Source: Candidatus Babelota bacterium (GTDB taxonomy: Bacteria > Babelota > Babeliae > Babelales > JAUPTZ01). From it: DNA of 10,325 bases. Both the position numbers and the translations under genes were made by a program. The notes under the pieces are model-generated. The model was not told the origin of the DNA and made no database searches. It saw only the letters and a program-made list of their open reading frames with translations. This document shows positions 1 to 6,334 of the stretch, one piece after another (the stretch's first letter is position 1; each line of letters starts with the position of its first letter). The DNA lies in assembly GCA_030917105.1 (NCBI GenBank), contig JAUPVI010000024.1, positions 1 to 10,325 on the forward strand, read 5' to 3'.

Positions 1-1
1 C

Positions 2-337
2 GACAAATCTCCCATCATTCGGATTGAGCAGGGCCAAACACAGTCTATTAACGTTGACGGTGTTACCACGGCCTATGACCGAAAATACGCCCGCGGCTTC
101 CTCGCAATCTTTGATGAGTCTGAACGAAAAGAAGCCTACGACTCCACTTATCAGCTGCTAAAAGACCATCAAAAGATAAATATTGGCCTCCTCGCAGCCC
201 TTGCCGGTAGAAAAGTGATTCTAAATGATCAAAAATATGGCATACTAGGGGACGTCATAGACTTTGTAGTAAAAAATCCACGTAAAATATCGAATTCAAA
301 AAGTGAAAACATCAAATTTCAACCACGATACACTTAA
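2..337 (+). CDS. 3' end of an unidentified protein gene upstream of rsmH
   Basis: The frame is open from the window edge to a TAA at 335-337, giving the last 111 residues of a protein whose start lies outside the window. I do not recognise the family. The visible part is soluble-looking, with a helical acidic/basic stretch (about residues 38-60), a small hydrophobic motif GLLAALAGRKVIL (62-74), then YGILGDVIDFVV (79-90) and a polar basic tail. It is not MraZ, the protein often encoded before rsmH. The end overlaps the rsmH start by 35 bases in another frame, and rsmH has no good ribosome-binding site of its own, so the two are probably translationally coupled in one operon. The reading frame is well supported by this arrangement and its composition. 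The function is unknown. Confidence 0.7.
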   Translation, partial: DKSPIIRIEQGQTQSINVDGVTTAYDRKYARGFLAIFDESERKEAYDSTYQLLKDHQKINIGLLAALAGRKVILNDQKYGILGDVIDFVVKNPRKISNSKSENIKFQPRYT

Positions 338-1217
338 TACGTACCACACAACAGTACTCCTTGAAGAAGCAGTCGAGCACCTTGCCCTTAAGCCTGGGGG
401 GACTTATTTAGACGCAACTTTCGGCGGGGGCGGACATACCCGCAAGATTCTTTCGACTGAGCCGACCTGTCGGGTTATTGCCCTCGATTGGGACAAGGAA
501 GCAATTCAACGAAACGCTCCCGCCCTTGAGCAGGAATTCGGCAACCGCTTTATCGCAGAATGGGGCAATTTTGCTCATTGTTACAAATTATTAAAGAAGC
601 ACAACATCACCAAATTAGACGGCGTCCTTAGCGACTTTGGTACATCGGCATTTCAAATTCGCCACGAAGACGGTTTTTCCTTTAATAAGGACACCCCGCT
701 TGATATGCGAATGTCAAAAGGTCATCATTATTTTAATGCGGCCTACATTGTTAACCGCTTCTCACAAGAACAAATAGCCGACATTATCTACAAATACGGA
801 GAGGACCCATTATCACGCAGAATTGCAGCAGCCATCGTAGCGGCACGAACTACCGGCACCAAATTTGAGACCACCAAGCAATTGGCCGATCTCATCCAAA
901 AATTGGTACCAGTGCGGGGCTATCAGCGTATTCACCCGGCAACCAAGACTTTTCAGGCTCTTCGCATTTTTGTAAACAAGGAACTGGAAAACATTGAACT
1001 TTTCCTGAAAAATGTCCTTCCGCTGGTGAAACAAGGAGGTACGATCGTCTGCATCAGCTTCCACTCATTAGAAGACCGAATTGTAAAAGATTTTTTCCGA
1101 AATCACCCGATGGAACTGGAGACAATAACCCGCAAGCCGATCACTCCCCATGAGGAGGAGGTTTCTCGCAACCGGGCCTCTCGCTCAGCAAAGCTACGAG
1201 CGGCAAAAAAACGGTAG
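303..1217 (+). CDS. rsmH: 16S rRNA (cytosine-1402 N4)-methyltransferase RsmH (MraW)
   Basis: RsmH transfers a methyl group from S-adenosylmethionine to N4 of C1402 in the 16S rRNA decoding centre, in the cytoplasm. The 304-residue product is of usual family length. Family motifs appear in order: YHTTVLLEE (14-22), SAM-binding DATFGGGGHT (37-46), ALDWD (60-64), LSDFGTSAFQ (109-118, normally close to LDLGVSSPQ), GFSF (124-127), PLDMRM (132-137), HPATKTFQALRI (211-222), ISFHSLEDR (251-259) and the basic NRASRSAKLR end (290-299). The start is GTG at 303. No other ATG, GTG or TTG lies in frame between the upstream stop (270-272) and the first conserved residues. No Shine-Dalgarno is visible, and the start lies inside the preceding gene, so coupling is likely. 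rsmH usually heads a division/cell-wall cluster, but neither ftsL nor ftsI follows here. Confidence 0.97.
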   Translation: MKTSNFNHDTLNTYHTTVLLEEAVEHLALKPGGTYLDATFGGGGHTRKILSTEPTCRVIALDWDKEAIQRNAPALEQEFGNRFIAEWGNFAHCYKLLKKHNITKLDGVLSDFGTSAFQIRHEDGFSFNKDTPLDMRMSKGHHYFNAAYIVNRFSQEQIADIIYKYGEDPLSRRIAAAIVAARTTGTKFETTKQLADLIQKLVPVRGYQRIHPATKTFQALRIFVNKELENIELFLKNVLPLVKQGGTIVCISFHSLEDRIVKDFFRNHPMELETITRKPITPHEEEVSRNRASRSAKLRAAKKR

Positions 1218-1253
1218 GTCTGGCAAAAATGGCCACAAAATGTCATCCTACTC

Positions 1254-1282
1254 TTGACAATAAAAGCCAGAATTCGTATCAT
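1254..1282 (+). promoter_or_regulatory. near-consensus sigma70-type promoter after rsmH
   Basis: A perfect -35 TTGACA (1254-1259) is followed by exactly 17 bases and a -10 TATCAT (1277-1282, five of six consensus bases). Transcription would start near 1289 and reach spoVG after an untranslated leader of about 200 bases. I see no hairpin terminator between here and spoVG, so spoVG is the likely target, though a separate small RNA cannot be excluded. Confidence 0.6.
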
Positions 1283-1442
1283 CCGCCTACACAACGTACA
1301 GCAGCTCCGTAAAACAGTTCTGCGTGTGGTGAGCTATATTCGGCACGACACCAAGACATGAATAACTCATACAATTTTTGACACCAGCTCTTGTGGTTAA
1401 CCGGGTATACTGGAGCCGTGACGGTGCATACGCACCTGAATG

Positions 1443-1461
1443 GTTATAACTTAGTTATAAC
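1443..1461. promoter_or_regulatory. double palindrome GTTATAAC, operator-like, before spoVG
   Basis: The self-complementary octamer GTTATAAC occurs twice (1443-1450 and 1454-1461), separated by TTA. The two copies are therefore 11 bases apart, close to one helical turn. The whole 19 bases read almost the same on both strands. It lies 27 bases before the spoVG ATG and downstream of the candidate promoters, where a repressor site or a leader RNA hairpin could act. No known binding protein is assigned. Confidence 0.35.
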
Positions 1462-1488
1462 AAGCAACAGTATTATCTTGGGATATCA

Positions 1489-1830
1489 ATGGAAATTACA
1501 GAGGTAAAAATCTACCCGGTTTCTCTTGGCGGACGACTACGAGCATACGTAAGTTTAACGTTCGATAACAGCTTTATTGTTCGCGAAGTTAAGCTTGTAG
1601 AAAGTGCTCTTGGATTGTTTGTCTCCATGCCTTCTCGGCGGAAAAAAGACGGAACCTTTAAAGACATTGCGCATCCGCTTAATAACGAAATGCGCCAAAT
1701 AATAGAACGTAAAGTTTTAGAGGCTTACAACAATGCCCAAACTTCCGGATTTCCTGAACGAAATACTGAAGAAGTTGAAGATGTTGAAGTAGAAAATGAA
1801 ACGAAAGTTGAAGAAAAAAAAATAGAGTAG
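1489..1830 (+). CDS. spoVG: SpoVG family protein (septation/RNA-binding regulator)
   Basis: SpoVG proteins are small site-specific nucleic-acid-binding regulators. They were first described in Bacillus sporulation septation and are also found in many non-sporulating bacteria. The 113-residue product matches the family from MEITEVKIYPV at the N-terminus through GLFVSMPSRR (42-51) and FKDIAHPLNNEMR (57-69), the most conserved segments. It ends in an acidic tail (about 93-113, rich in Glu), making it slightly longer than the roughly 97-residue Bacillus protein. The ATG at 1489 is fixed by the family's N-terminus; the upstream TTGGGA is only a weak ribosome-binding site. The gene stands alone between two non-coding stretches, with its own likely promoter. 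Its last codons carry an A9 run (1814-1822) that sits inside the putative tRNA promoter. Confidence 0.97.
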   Translation: MEITEVKIYPVSLGGRLRAYVSLTFDNSFIVREVKLVESALGLFVSMPSRRKKDGTFKDIAHPLNNEMRQIIERKVLEAYNNAQTSGFPERNTEEVEDVEVENETKVEEKKIE

Positions 1831-1836
1831 TATACT
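1808..1836 (+). promoter_or_regulatory. probable promoter of tRNA-Gln inside the end of spoVG
   Basis: TTGAAG (1808-1813), a 17-base spacer and TATACT (1831-1836) make a good sigma70-type promoter. The -35 and most of the spacer lie in the last spoVG codons. The predicted start near 1843 leaves a short 5' leader before the tRNA at 1856. Independent tRNA expression is plausible, although read-through from spoVG would also work because no terminator separates them. Confidence 0.5.
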
Positions 1837-1855
1837 GCGCCGCATAAAAATCTGC

Positions 1856-1930
1856 TGGGGCGTCGCCAAGTGGTAAGGCAGCGGTTTTTGGAGCCGCCAT
1901 TCGGAGGTTCGATCCCTTCCGCCCCAGCCA
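1856..1930 (+). tRNA. tRNA-Gln, anticodon UUG
   Basis: A complete cloverleaf folds by eye. The acceptor stem is TGGGGCG (1856-1862) with CGCCCCA (1920-1926), the D stem GCC/GGC (1865-1867, 1877-1879), and the anticodon stem GCGGT/GCCGC (1881-1885, 1893-1897, one U-G pair). The seven-base loop TTTTGGA puts the anticodon TTG at 1888-1890. The T arm is GGAGG-TTCGATC-CCTTC (1903-1919). G1927 is the discriminator base and CCA (1928-1930) is encoded. It reads CAA and, by wobble, CAG codons for glutamine. Confidence 0.98.
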
Positions 1931-1937
1931 AAGTTTG

Positions 1938-1973
1938 AAAGAGGTTTGACCTAAAAATCAAACCTCTTTTTTT
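1938..1973 (+). terminator. intrinsic terminator after tRNA-Gln
   Basis: A perfect 12-bp stem (1938-1949 with 1958-1969, AAAGAGGTTTGA and its complement), an eight-base loop, and a T run to 1973 start eight bases after the tRNA CCA end. This is a textbook Rho-independent terminator for the spoVG/tRNA transcript. Confidence 0.92.
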
Positions 1974-2015
1974 ATCCATCTCTACATTTCATTTCGTTAG
2001 TTTCAGTGCAGTTAT

Positions 2016-2052
2016 AAAAAGAGAGGCGTGATAAATCACGCCTCTCTTTTTT
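2016..2052. terminator. bidirectional terminator between convergent units
   Basis: A perfect 16-bp stem (2016-2031 with 2036-2051) has a TAAA loop. It ends in a T run on the + strand and, because it begins AAAAA, also in a T run on the - strand. It lies between the + strand spoVG/tRNA unit and the - strand gene ending at 2092. It can therefore act as the terminator of the - strand gene and as a backup for the + strand unit. Confidence 0.9.
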
Positions 2053-2091
2053 ATTTCATTTACATTCGCACGCGCATTACACCATAGGACC

Positions 2092-3351
2092 TTATTGGCG
2101 AAATGCTGCCATCGCCCGATCACGAATTGCAGCAATTTTAGCATCCAATTTGGCTCGATCAGCATCGCCTTCTGGCAGCCATTCCTTTACCGCGCTAAGC
2201 ACTTGCACAATCGCTATATCAGCAAGTACCGCGCTGCTCCGACTACTAAATTGCGAAAAAGAACTATCAATAGCTGAATTTTGCGTCACAGAGAGAACAG
2301 CTTCTGGCAAATTGGAGTCAGTTGCCATGCTTCGTGCCACCCCAACTGCGAATGCACGAATAGTCGAAACATCTTTAGCAATAGCGCGAGCATCATCTTC
2401 ATTGTTTACAAATAATACAGCCTGTGGTGTCAGAGGAAAACCATCTTTCGTCTGAGAGGCAATCGTAGCGCGGATGGACTGTACAAAGCCATCCCTATAC
2501 CTGGCTAATTCTTGCGGTGCAAGCAACGCTTGCATTTTTGGAAACTGCTTTGCCACTGGCTCTCCGCCAATCACAAGATAAAATGCATACTCTTCCAGTT
2601 CTTTATTTAGCTCTGGATCACTCTGCGCTGCCATGACCAGCTTTTGAGCAATTGGAAGCAAACGTTTTATCGTTAACCCGAAACCTTTCATGTTTGCTTT
2701 TACCATACTCGCAAGCTCTACAGTATCCACTTGCTCGCCATTCAATACTCGCTCAATAACCGCGCGACCCTTTTTCTGCGCCTGTGCCCAATCTTTTTCT
2801 ATTTTTTTAATCATTAGATTATATGAACAACCGTGGCCATGCTTTTTCGCATCTGCTTCAAGCTCAGTCAACGCCCAATTTCCCGCCGGATTTACTGATT
2901 CTTCGCTCAATTTTTCCAGATACTCGAAATTCTTAATCCCGCGTGTCGTGATTTTTTTGCTCACGCTATTATGAGTCAAATACCCCAGCACTGCGGCGCC
3001 AATCCCGATTCCCGCCCCCGCAATCAAGAAGCGAAATGCCGCGCGCACCGCGGGGTCATCCATTCGCTTCGAAAATCCTGCAATAATACCACCATGCTCA
3101 CTTGATAGAAGTTTTCTAACCGCAGCACGCTTTTCCTTCGTTGAAAGCCCTTTATACAATGTGCTCAGCGACCACAATGTAAGCCCACCAGTAGCTGCAT
3201 AACCAACCTTTTTGGTAGTCAGAAAATGGTCTCTATCCAAGACTGGTATTTCTCCCGATTGTGGCGTACTCGACGGGACAACATCGGTCGCTACCGCAAC
3301 AGAGGCAAGTCCCAGGAAGCCACTGCAAACTAATTGTATCTTCTTATTCAT
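2092..3351 (-). CDS. signal-peptide protein with two further hydrophobic segments, unknown function
   Basis: I do not recognise this 419-residue protein. The N-terminus MNKKIQLVCSGFLGLASVAVA is a clear signal peptide or anchor (about 1-21). A polar linker leads to a likely membrane segment at 49-68. After a basic segment comes a glycine/alanine-rich segment, FLIAGAGIGIGAAVLGYL (108-125), that could span the membrane or act as a glycine zipper. Residues 135-419 are mainly helical, charged and soluble-looking, presumably periplasmic or exposed. The ATG at 3351 is well supported: AAGGAG (complement of 3360-3365) sits eight bases upstream. It has its own candidate promoter in the 93-base gap after the gene at 3445-4776, and the strong terminator at 2016-2051 follows the TAA. 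It is the last gene of the - strand cluster. Confidence 0.88.
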   Translation of the reverse strand: MNKKIQLVCSGFLGLASVAVATDVVPSSTPQSGEIPVLDRDHFLTTKKVGYAATGGLTLWSLSTLYKGLSTKEKRAAVRKLLSSEHGGIIAGFSKRMDDPAVRAAFRFLIAGAGIGIGAAVLGYLTHNSVSKKITTRGIKNFEYLEKLSEESVNPAGNWALTELEADAKKHGHGCSYNLMIKKIEKDWAQAQKKGRAVIERVLNGEQVDTVELASMVKANMKGFGLTIKRLLPIAQKLVMAAQSDPELNKELEEYAFYLVIGGEPVAKQFPKMQALLAPQELARYRDGFVQSIRATIASQTKDGFPLTPQAVLFVNNEDDARAIAKDVSTIRAFAVGVARSMATDSNLPEAVLSVTQNSAIDSSFSQFSSRSSAVLADIAIVQVLSAVKEWLPEGDADRAKLDAKIAAIRDRAMAAFRQ

Positions 3352-3380
3352 GCTACATTCTCCTTACACAACGTATTCAC

Positions 3381-3408
3381 AGTATAAAATTCATGACCAC
3401 GACACAAA
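3381..3408 (-). promoter_or_regulatory. candidate promoter of the 2092-3351 gene
   Basis: On the - strand, TATACT (complement of 3381-3386) is preceded at a 15-16 base spacing by TTGTGT/TTTGTG (3402-3408). The -10 is good and the -35 is weak. It lies about 30 bases before the start codon with a strong ribosome-binding site in between, so this gene can probably be expressed without its upstream neighbour. Confidence 0.4.
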
Positions 3409-3444
3409 TCGGATCGTCTTTTGCCATCAAAAATTCACCGTAAA

Positions 3445-4776
3445 CTAAGCCTTCTTCACTTTCTCGGGCAATACCGACTCATATAATGAATGTAGCACCG
3501 ACTGGGATACCCAGGCAAAGATCGGTTCAGTAATCATCTGACACACAATGCGCTGTCTATCAAAGAATAGCTCAACAATAAGCTCATTTAAGAATTTGGT
3601 CAAAATGTCATGCCACTCTTGAGAACTGACTGCCGCCTTGATTTTGGTGATACGCGCTGCCATTTGCTGCTGTGCCATAAAGTTAACCGACATCTGCCGT
3701 AAAAGGTCATAGAGCCCTATACCATGCATCGCATTTAAATACGCAATAAAAGCCGGCTCACGCTTAAGCACCACCCCAACTTTTTGTTTCGTAATCACCT
3801 GCCGCACCGCACGGGTAAACGCCCCCGGAAACACTGAAGCTGGATACACCAACACCTCTTCAAGCGGTTGTCCTTCATCTAAAATTTGTGCGGATACGCA
3901 TTGCTTATGCAGCGCGCGCCGCGATGATTCGACCGGGTTTTCGTTGCAGAACCCAAGTTTTTCCAGGACCCAGCCACATTTATTCCCAATCCAACCGGCT
4001 CCTTGAATGGCACCGTTGCGGCTTGCCGCCGAAATAACTTTAATCAATACGTGCAAATACACGTGGCGCACTGCATATTTTCCCGCTTTACGCCCAAAAT
4101 AAGAAGCCGGCTCTACCGCCGGATTATCATACACGTAGCGCTTATTTACATACGAACTAGTCCACAACGCCATATCTAGAAATAAACGCTCACGAATCAG
4201 GCCCCCGCTCCGATCAAACCATTTCCGCTGAGTCGTACGCGACACCCGCTCTTCAAATTTTTGCTGCGCTGCAAATCCTGCTTCTTGCGCGAGAGTGTGA
4301 CTAAAGCCAGCCATAGCACTGCGAAATACTGGATTTTGAAACGGTGCACCGGGTGAGGTTTTTGAAAAGAGACCTGCCCACGTAAATGGTAATGCAAGAC
4401 CCAGCACTACCTTCTTAACCAACGACATATGCATACCATAGTAAGTATGGTACTTAAACATAGAGTGAGCGCGAATCAAATGATTCTTAAACAAGCGTAA
4501 AAATCCATCAGGATCAGCAAAGAATTGTCCTTGCTTAAAGAGTTGTACCCAACTAGAGAGATCCATATACAAGCGCATAGTACAAAATGATAGCCGCAGC
4601 GCATAATCAGTGTACGATAAGGCACGCGAATTAAAACCAAGCATGCCAAGCATCGTCTCAGTATAGGTGAACTCAACTCCCTTTTTCTTAAGCGGGCTAT
4701 TTTCAAGCTCCTCTTTTATGTATTGTTGATAGAGCCACGAAAGCTGGCGGTACACAATAAACGCGACCATCGCCAC
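3445..4776 (-). CDS. membrane-associated protein of unknown function, probably missing its true N-terminus
   Basis: From the first available start (GTG at 4774-4776) the product has 443 residues. I do not recognise the family. It begins inside a hydrophobic helix (VAMVAFIVYRQLSWLY, 2-16) and has a second hydrophobic segment near 120-138 (LVKKVVLGLALPFTWAGLF). The rest is aromatic-rich and strongly basic, with many Arg/Lys-Tyr pairs and amphipathic helices. The GTG has no credible ribosome-binding site. The same frame stays open upstream for 32 codons to a TGA at 4873-4875, which is the stop codon of the next gene upstream. That segment has no ATG, GTG or TTG. The real protein may therefore be the C-terminal part of a 599-codon gene interrupted by the TGA (see findings). 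The frame itself ends at TAG 3445-3447 and is well supported; the start is not. Confidence 0.75.
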   Translation of the reverse strand: MAMVAFIVYRQLSWLYQQYIKEELENSPLKKKGVEFTYTETMLGMLGFNSRALSYTDYALRLSFCTMRLYMDLSSWVQLFKQGQFFADPDGFLRLFKNHLIRAHSMFKYHTYYGMHMSLVKKVVLGLALPFTWAGLFSKTSPGAPFQNPVFRSAMAGFSHTLAQEAGFAAQQKFEERVSRTTQRKWFDRSGGLIRERLFLDMALWTSSYVNKRYVYDNPAVEPASYFGRKAGKYAVRHVYLHVLIKVISAASRNGAIQGAGWIGNKCGWVLEKLGFCNENPVESSRRALHKQCVSAQILDEGQPLEEVLVYPASVFPGAFTRAVRQVITKQKVGVVLKREPAFIAYLNAMHGIGLYDLLRQMSVNFMAQQQMAARITKIKAAVSSQEWHDILTKFLNELIVELFFDRQRIVCQMITEPIFAWVSQSVLHSLYESVLPEKVKKA

Positions 4777-4872
4777 CGTTTCTATCCGCTTACCGCGAAC
4801 CTTAGTATCAAGAAAGTTGGTAAGTTTTGTTATTGATTCTTCAAAGCCACCTTTCGGCTGCGTAATCGATTC
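4777..4872 (-). other. in-frame, stop-free link between the two adjacent frames
   Basis: These 32 codons join the TGA of the gene at 4873-5244 to the first start codon of the gene at 3445-4776, in the same frame. Translated, the segment has an amphipathic part (SITKLTNFLDTK) and a basic run (KVRGKRIE) leading directly into the hydrophobic helix that opens the downstream product. This is the pattern expected just before a membrane helix in a real protein. No usual start codon exists in it. Confidence 0.5.
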
Positions 4873-5244
4873 TCACTTAGGAGAAGAATAGAGCGTCAAA
4901 TAATGCCGCACAAACTCATCATTCACCGTTGTTTTTGCCTGTTCTTGTGCGATAAGGCTCGTAAGCGTCACTGGAGCCTCTTGCGTAAGTGTCACCGGCG
5001 CTGCCGAGACAGCCTGTGCCGGCATGCGAGTTGGCATTCCCTCTACCATTCCTTCGCGCAGCGCTTCAGAGATTTCTGCACCGTCTATGCCGTCGGCGGC
5101 AAGCAACGCCTCAATTTCTTCATCAGACATCTGCTCTAGTTTGTCCCATAAAGCTTGATCTGGTGTCTCGTCGATAGAAACACCGGATACAGTACCGCCA
5201 AACACTATGGTACTGATAAAGAAAAAAGAAAGTAGTTTGCTCAT
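4873..5244 (-). CDS. small secreted acidic protein, or N-terminal part of a split gene
   Basis: The 123-residue product has a signal peptide (MSKLLSFFFISTIVFGGTVSG, 1-21). An acidic helical region follows (about 25-68, with DEEIEALLAADGIDGAEISEAL), then a proline/threonine linker in which PVTLT occurs twice (83-87 and 91-95, a 24-base repeat in the DNA), and finally a helical end. No family is recognised. The ATG at 5244 follows a weak ribosome-binding site (AGGCGG, about four bases away). It ends at a single TGA (4873-4875), after which the same frame runs open into the gene at 3445-4776. It may therefore be a complete small exported protein, or the exported N-terminal domain of one long membrane protein. 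The MITE-like repeat at 5287-5387 lies just upstream. Confidence 0.75.
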   Translation of the reverse strand: MSKLLSFFFISTIVFGGTVSGVSIDETPDQALWDKLEQMSDEEIEALLAADGIDGAEISEALREGMVEGMPTRMPAQAVSAAPVTLTQEAPVTLTSLIAQEQAKTTVNDEFVRHYLTLYSSPK

Positions 5245-5286
5245 ATTCCGCCTGAAATTCTAATCGTATGAAGCTCACACCGGAGG

Positions 5287-5387
5287 TGTCATTGCGAGGA
5301 GTTATACAACGAAGCAATCGATCAAAATGCTTACCGATTAAAAACATTCATGGATTGCTTTGTTGGCCTTGTCGCCTCGCAGTGACG
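5287..5387. repeat. MITE-like imperfect inverted repeat
   Basis: The left arm (5288-5318, GTCATTGCGAGGAG then CAACGAAGCAAT) and the right arm (5354-5386, ATTGCTTTGTTGG then CGCCTCGCAGTGAC) are imperfect reverse complements about 31-33 bases long, with a 35-base AT-rich centre. From memory, GTCATTGCGAGG...GAAGCAAT with its mirror image is a palindromic repeat scattered through intergenic DNA of many unrelated bacteria. The arms differ at several positions, so this looks like an old copy. It carries no gene and sits 43 bases upstream of the 4873-5244 gene, possibly in its leader. Confidence 0.7.
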
Positions 5388-5402
5388 GCATGGTATGCCG
5401 TC
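5384..5402. repeat. perfect hairpin at the edge of the MITE-like repeat
   Basis: GACGGCAT (5384-5391) and ATGCCGTC (5395-5402) form an 8-bp stem with a three-base loop, sharing GAC with the end of the right repeat arm. No T run follows on either strand, so it is not a typical terminator. It may be a part or remnant of the element. Confidence 0.55.
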
Positions 5403-5769
5403 TATCAACCAAACAATACGCGCTATGACCATAAGGGCCGTAAAAACGGCCTCACTATAGCAAATTGGCCACAAAAAACTAGGCAGACATGCGTCTACTT
5501 ACTTCACCACAGGCGCTGACTTACTATGCGTCCCGCCTCTTTCATAAGAGTTCCTATTTTAAAGCGCTCTTCTTCACTTTTTTTATCAAAATCACTAAAA
5601 ATAGAATATACCTCTGTCAGATTAACTATTGTTTGCTAATCGACCGATTCTTGTTCTTCGCATTCCGCTACAACAACGTCAAGCGCCTAACTCGCCTCAA
5701 CTAAAGCCTTTGCTTTTTTACGCAAAAGTGTGAATTGAAGGGGCAGCTGGGCAAGCAATTATGAAAAAG
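5403..5769. other. intergenic stretch with no convincing gene
   Basis: The only clear structure is a hairpin, GGGCCGT (5435-5441) with ACGGCCT (5446-5452) and an AAAA loop, without a T run. The remainder is AT-rich. A 71-codon + strand frame (5489-5704) is rich in Phe and Tyr, has no good ribosome-binding site and no motif, and I do not call it. I see no RNA gene here. The stretch may contain the leader or promoter of the 4873-5244 gene and the 3' end of the 5770-6207 transcript. Confidence 0.5.
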
Positions 5770-6207
5770 CTACGCCAAGCGCAAGGGAAGACTCTGCAAA
5801 GTCGGCTGAACAGCTGGGGCATCATGAATTCCAATAATAAGCTGCCCTAATGCCTGACTCACCATAACCCGTACTACCGGATGTGCTAGCTCGGCAAGGT
5901 CAAGCTCAAGCGCTGAACCTCCGTTAGGCGTTGCCGTAACCAAACAGCGAATCAGCATTGGCGATGAGTGCGGACCCTGCTGCAAACATACCGTTTGCAA
6001 TTCCATCATACTAAGCCCAGAAAAAGTAATAGTAACAGAGGTACCTCGCGTAACCACCGCATGGGCTACATCCTGAGCCGGCAGCGACACCACAAAATGA
6101 AGTGAGCAATCATTATACTGTTTTTGTGACAAGCCGACATCAGCACGCACTCCTGATCCCATTAAAAAACCCTCTATGCACAGCATAATAATGATAAAAA
6201 CTCTCAC
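5770..6207 (-). CDS. small secreted, probably beta-rich protein of unknown function
   Basis: The 145-residue product begins with a signal peptide (MRVFIIIMLCIEGFLMGSGVRA, 1-22, likely cut after VRA). The mature part has alternating hydrophobic and polar residues that suggest beta strands: LHFVVSL (36-42), TSVTITFSGL (56-65), LELDLAEL (100-107), VVRVMVSQALGQLIIGIHD (111-129). It has three cysteines (34, 74, 88). The pattern is faintly like an AMIN or similar periplasmic beta domain, but I see no diagnostic motif. The start is GTG at 6205-6207; GGGGGCG lies nine bases upstream and an in-frame TGA two codons upstream excludes a longer product. It follows the LRR gene after a probable terminator, so it may have its own promoter. 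Confidence 0.8.
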   Translation of the reverse strand: MRVFIIIMLCIEGFLMGSGVRADVGLSQKQYNDCSLHFVVSLPAQDVAHAVVTRGTSVTITFSGLSMMELQTVCLQQGPHSSPMLIRCLVTATPNGGSALELDLAELAHPVVRVMVSQALGQLIIGIHDAPAVQPTLQSLPLRLA

Positions 6208-6272
6208 AATTCATCGCCCCCGAGTTGTTAGATAATCTCAGGAACAAGCGTAGCAATTTGCAGTACAAATAG

Positions 6273-6320
6273 TAAACAAAGTGCCGGCTTCCATCAAAAT
6301 AAGAGCGAGAACCCGGCACT
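6273..6320 (-). terminator. probable terminator after the LRR gene
   Basis: On the - strand an 8-bp GC-rich stem (AGTGCCGG, complement of 6313-6320, with CCGGCACT, complement of 6280-6287) closes a 25-base loop and is followed by TTTGTTT. The position 15 bases after the LRR gene stop fits a terminator. The long loop and interrupted T run make it a weak one. Confidence 0.5.
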
Positions 6321-6334
6321 CAACTGTTGCCAAC

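Larger units (their letters stand above)
1218..1488. other. non-coding region between rsmH and spoVG
   Basis: This 271-base stretch has no convincing gene. It holds the promoter at 1254-1282, a short hairpin (GGTGC 1423-1427, GCACC 1432-1436, loop ATAC), an isolated TATACT at 1406-1411, and two palindromes at 1443-1461. The rsmH frame stays open for 37 codons after its stop (to a TGA at about 1360), but that segment is basic with no recognisable motif. Nothing resembling ftsL, the frequent neighbour of rsmH, is present. Confidence 0.6.

Noticed and set aside
1218..1360. A short ftsL-like gene after rsmH
   Set aside because: Only short basic frames are present, without a membrane helix or a start with a ribosome-binding site.
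1378..1411. TTGACA (1378-1383) and TATACT (1406-1411) as a second spoVG promoter
   Set aside because: The spacer is 22 bases, well outside the usual 16-18, and there is no extended -10 TG. The TATACT could still act with an unseen -35, but I cannot support it.
4873..4875. UGA as a reassigned sense codon throughout the genome
   Set aside because: No other clearly real gene here has an internal TGA, and tryptophan is encoded by TGG in rsmH and other genes, so a local event is more likely.
5489..5704. 71-codon + strand frame
   Set aside because: It has Phe/Tyr/Ile-rich composition from AT-rich DNA, no ribosome-binding site, no motif, and lies between - strand genes.
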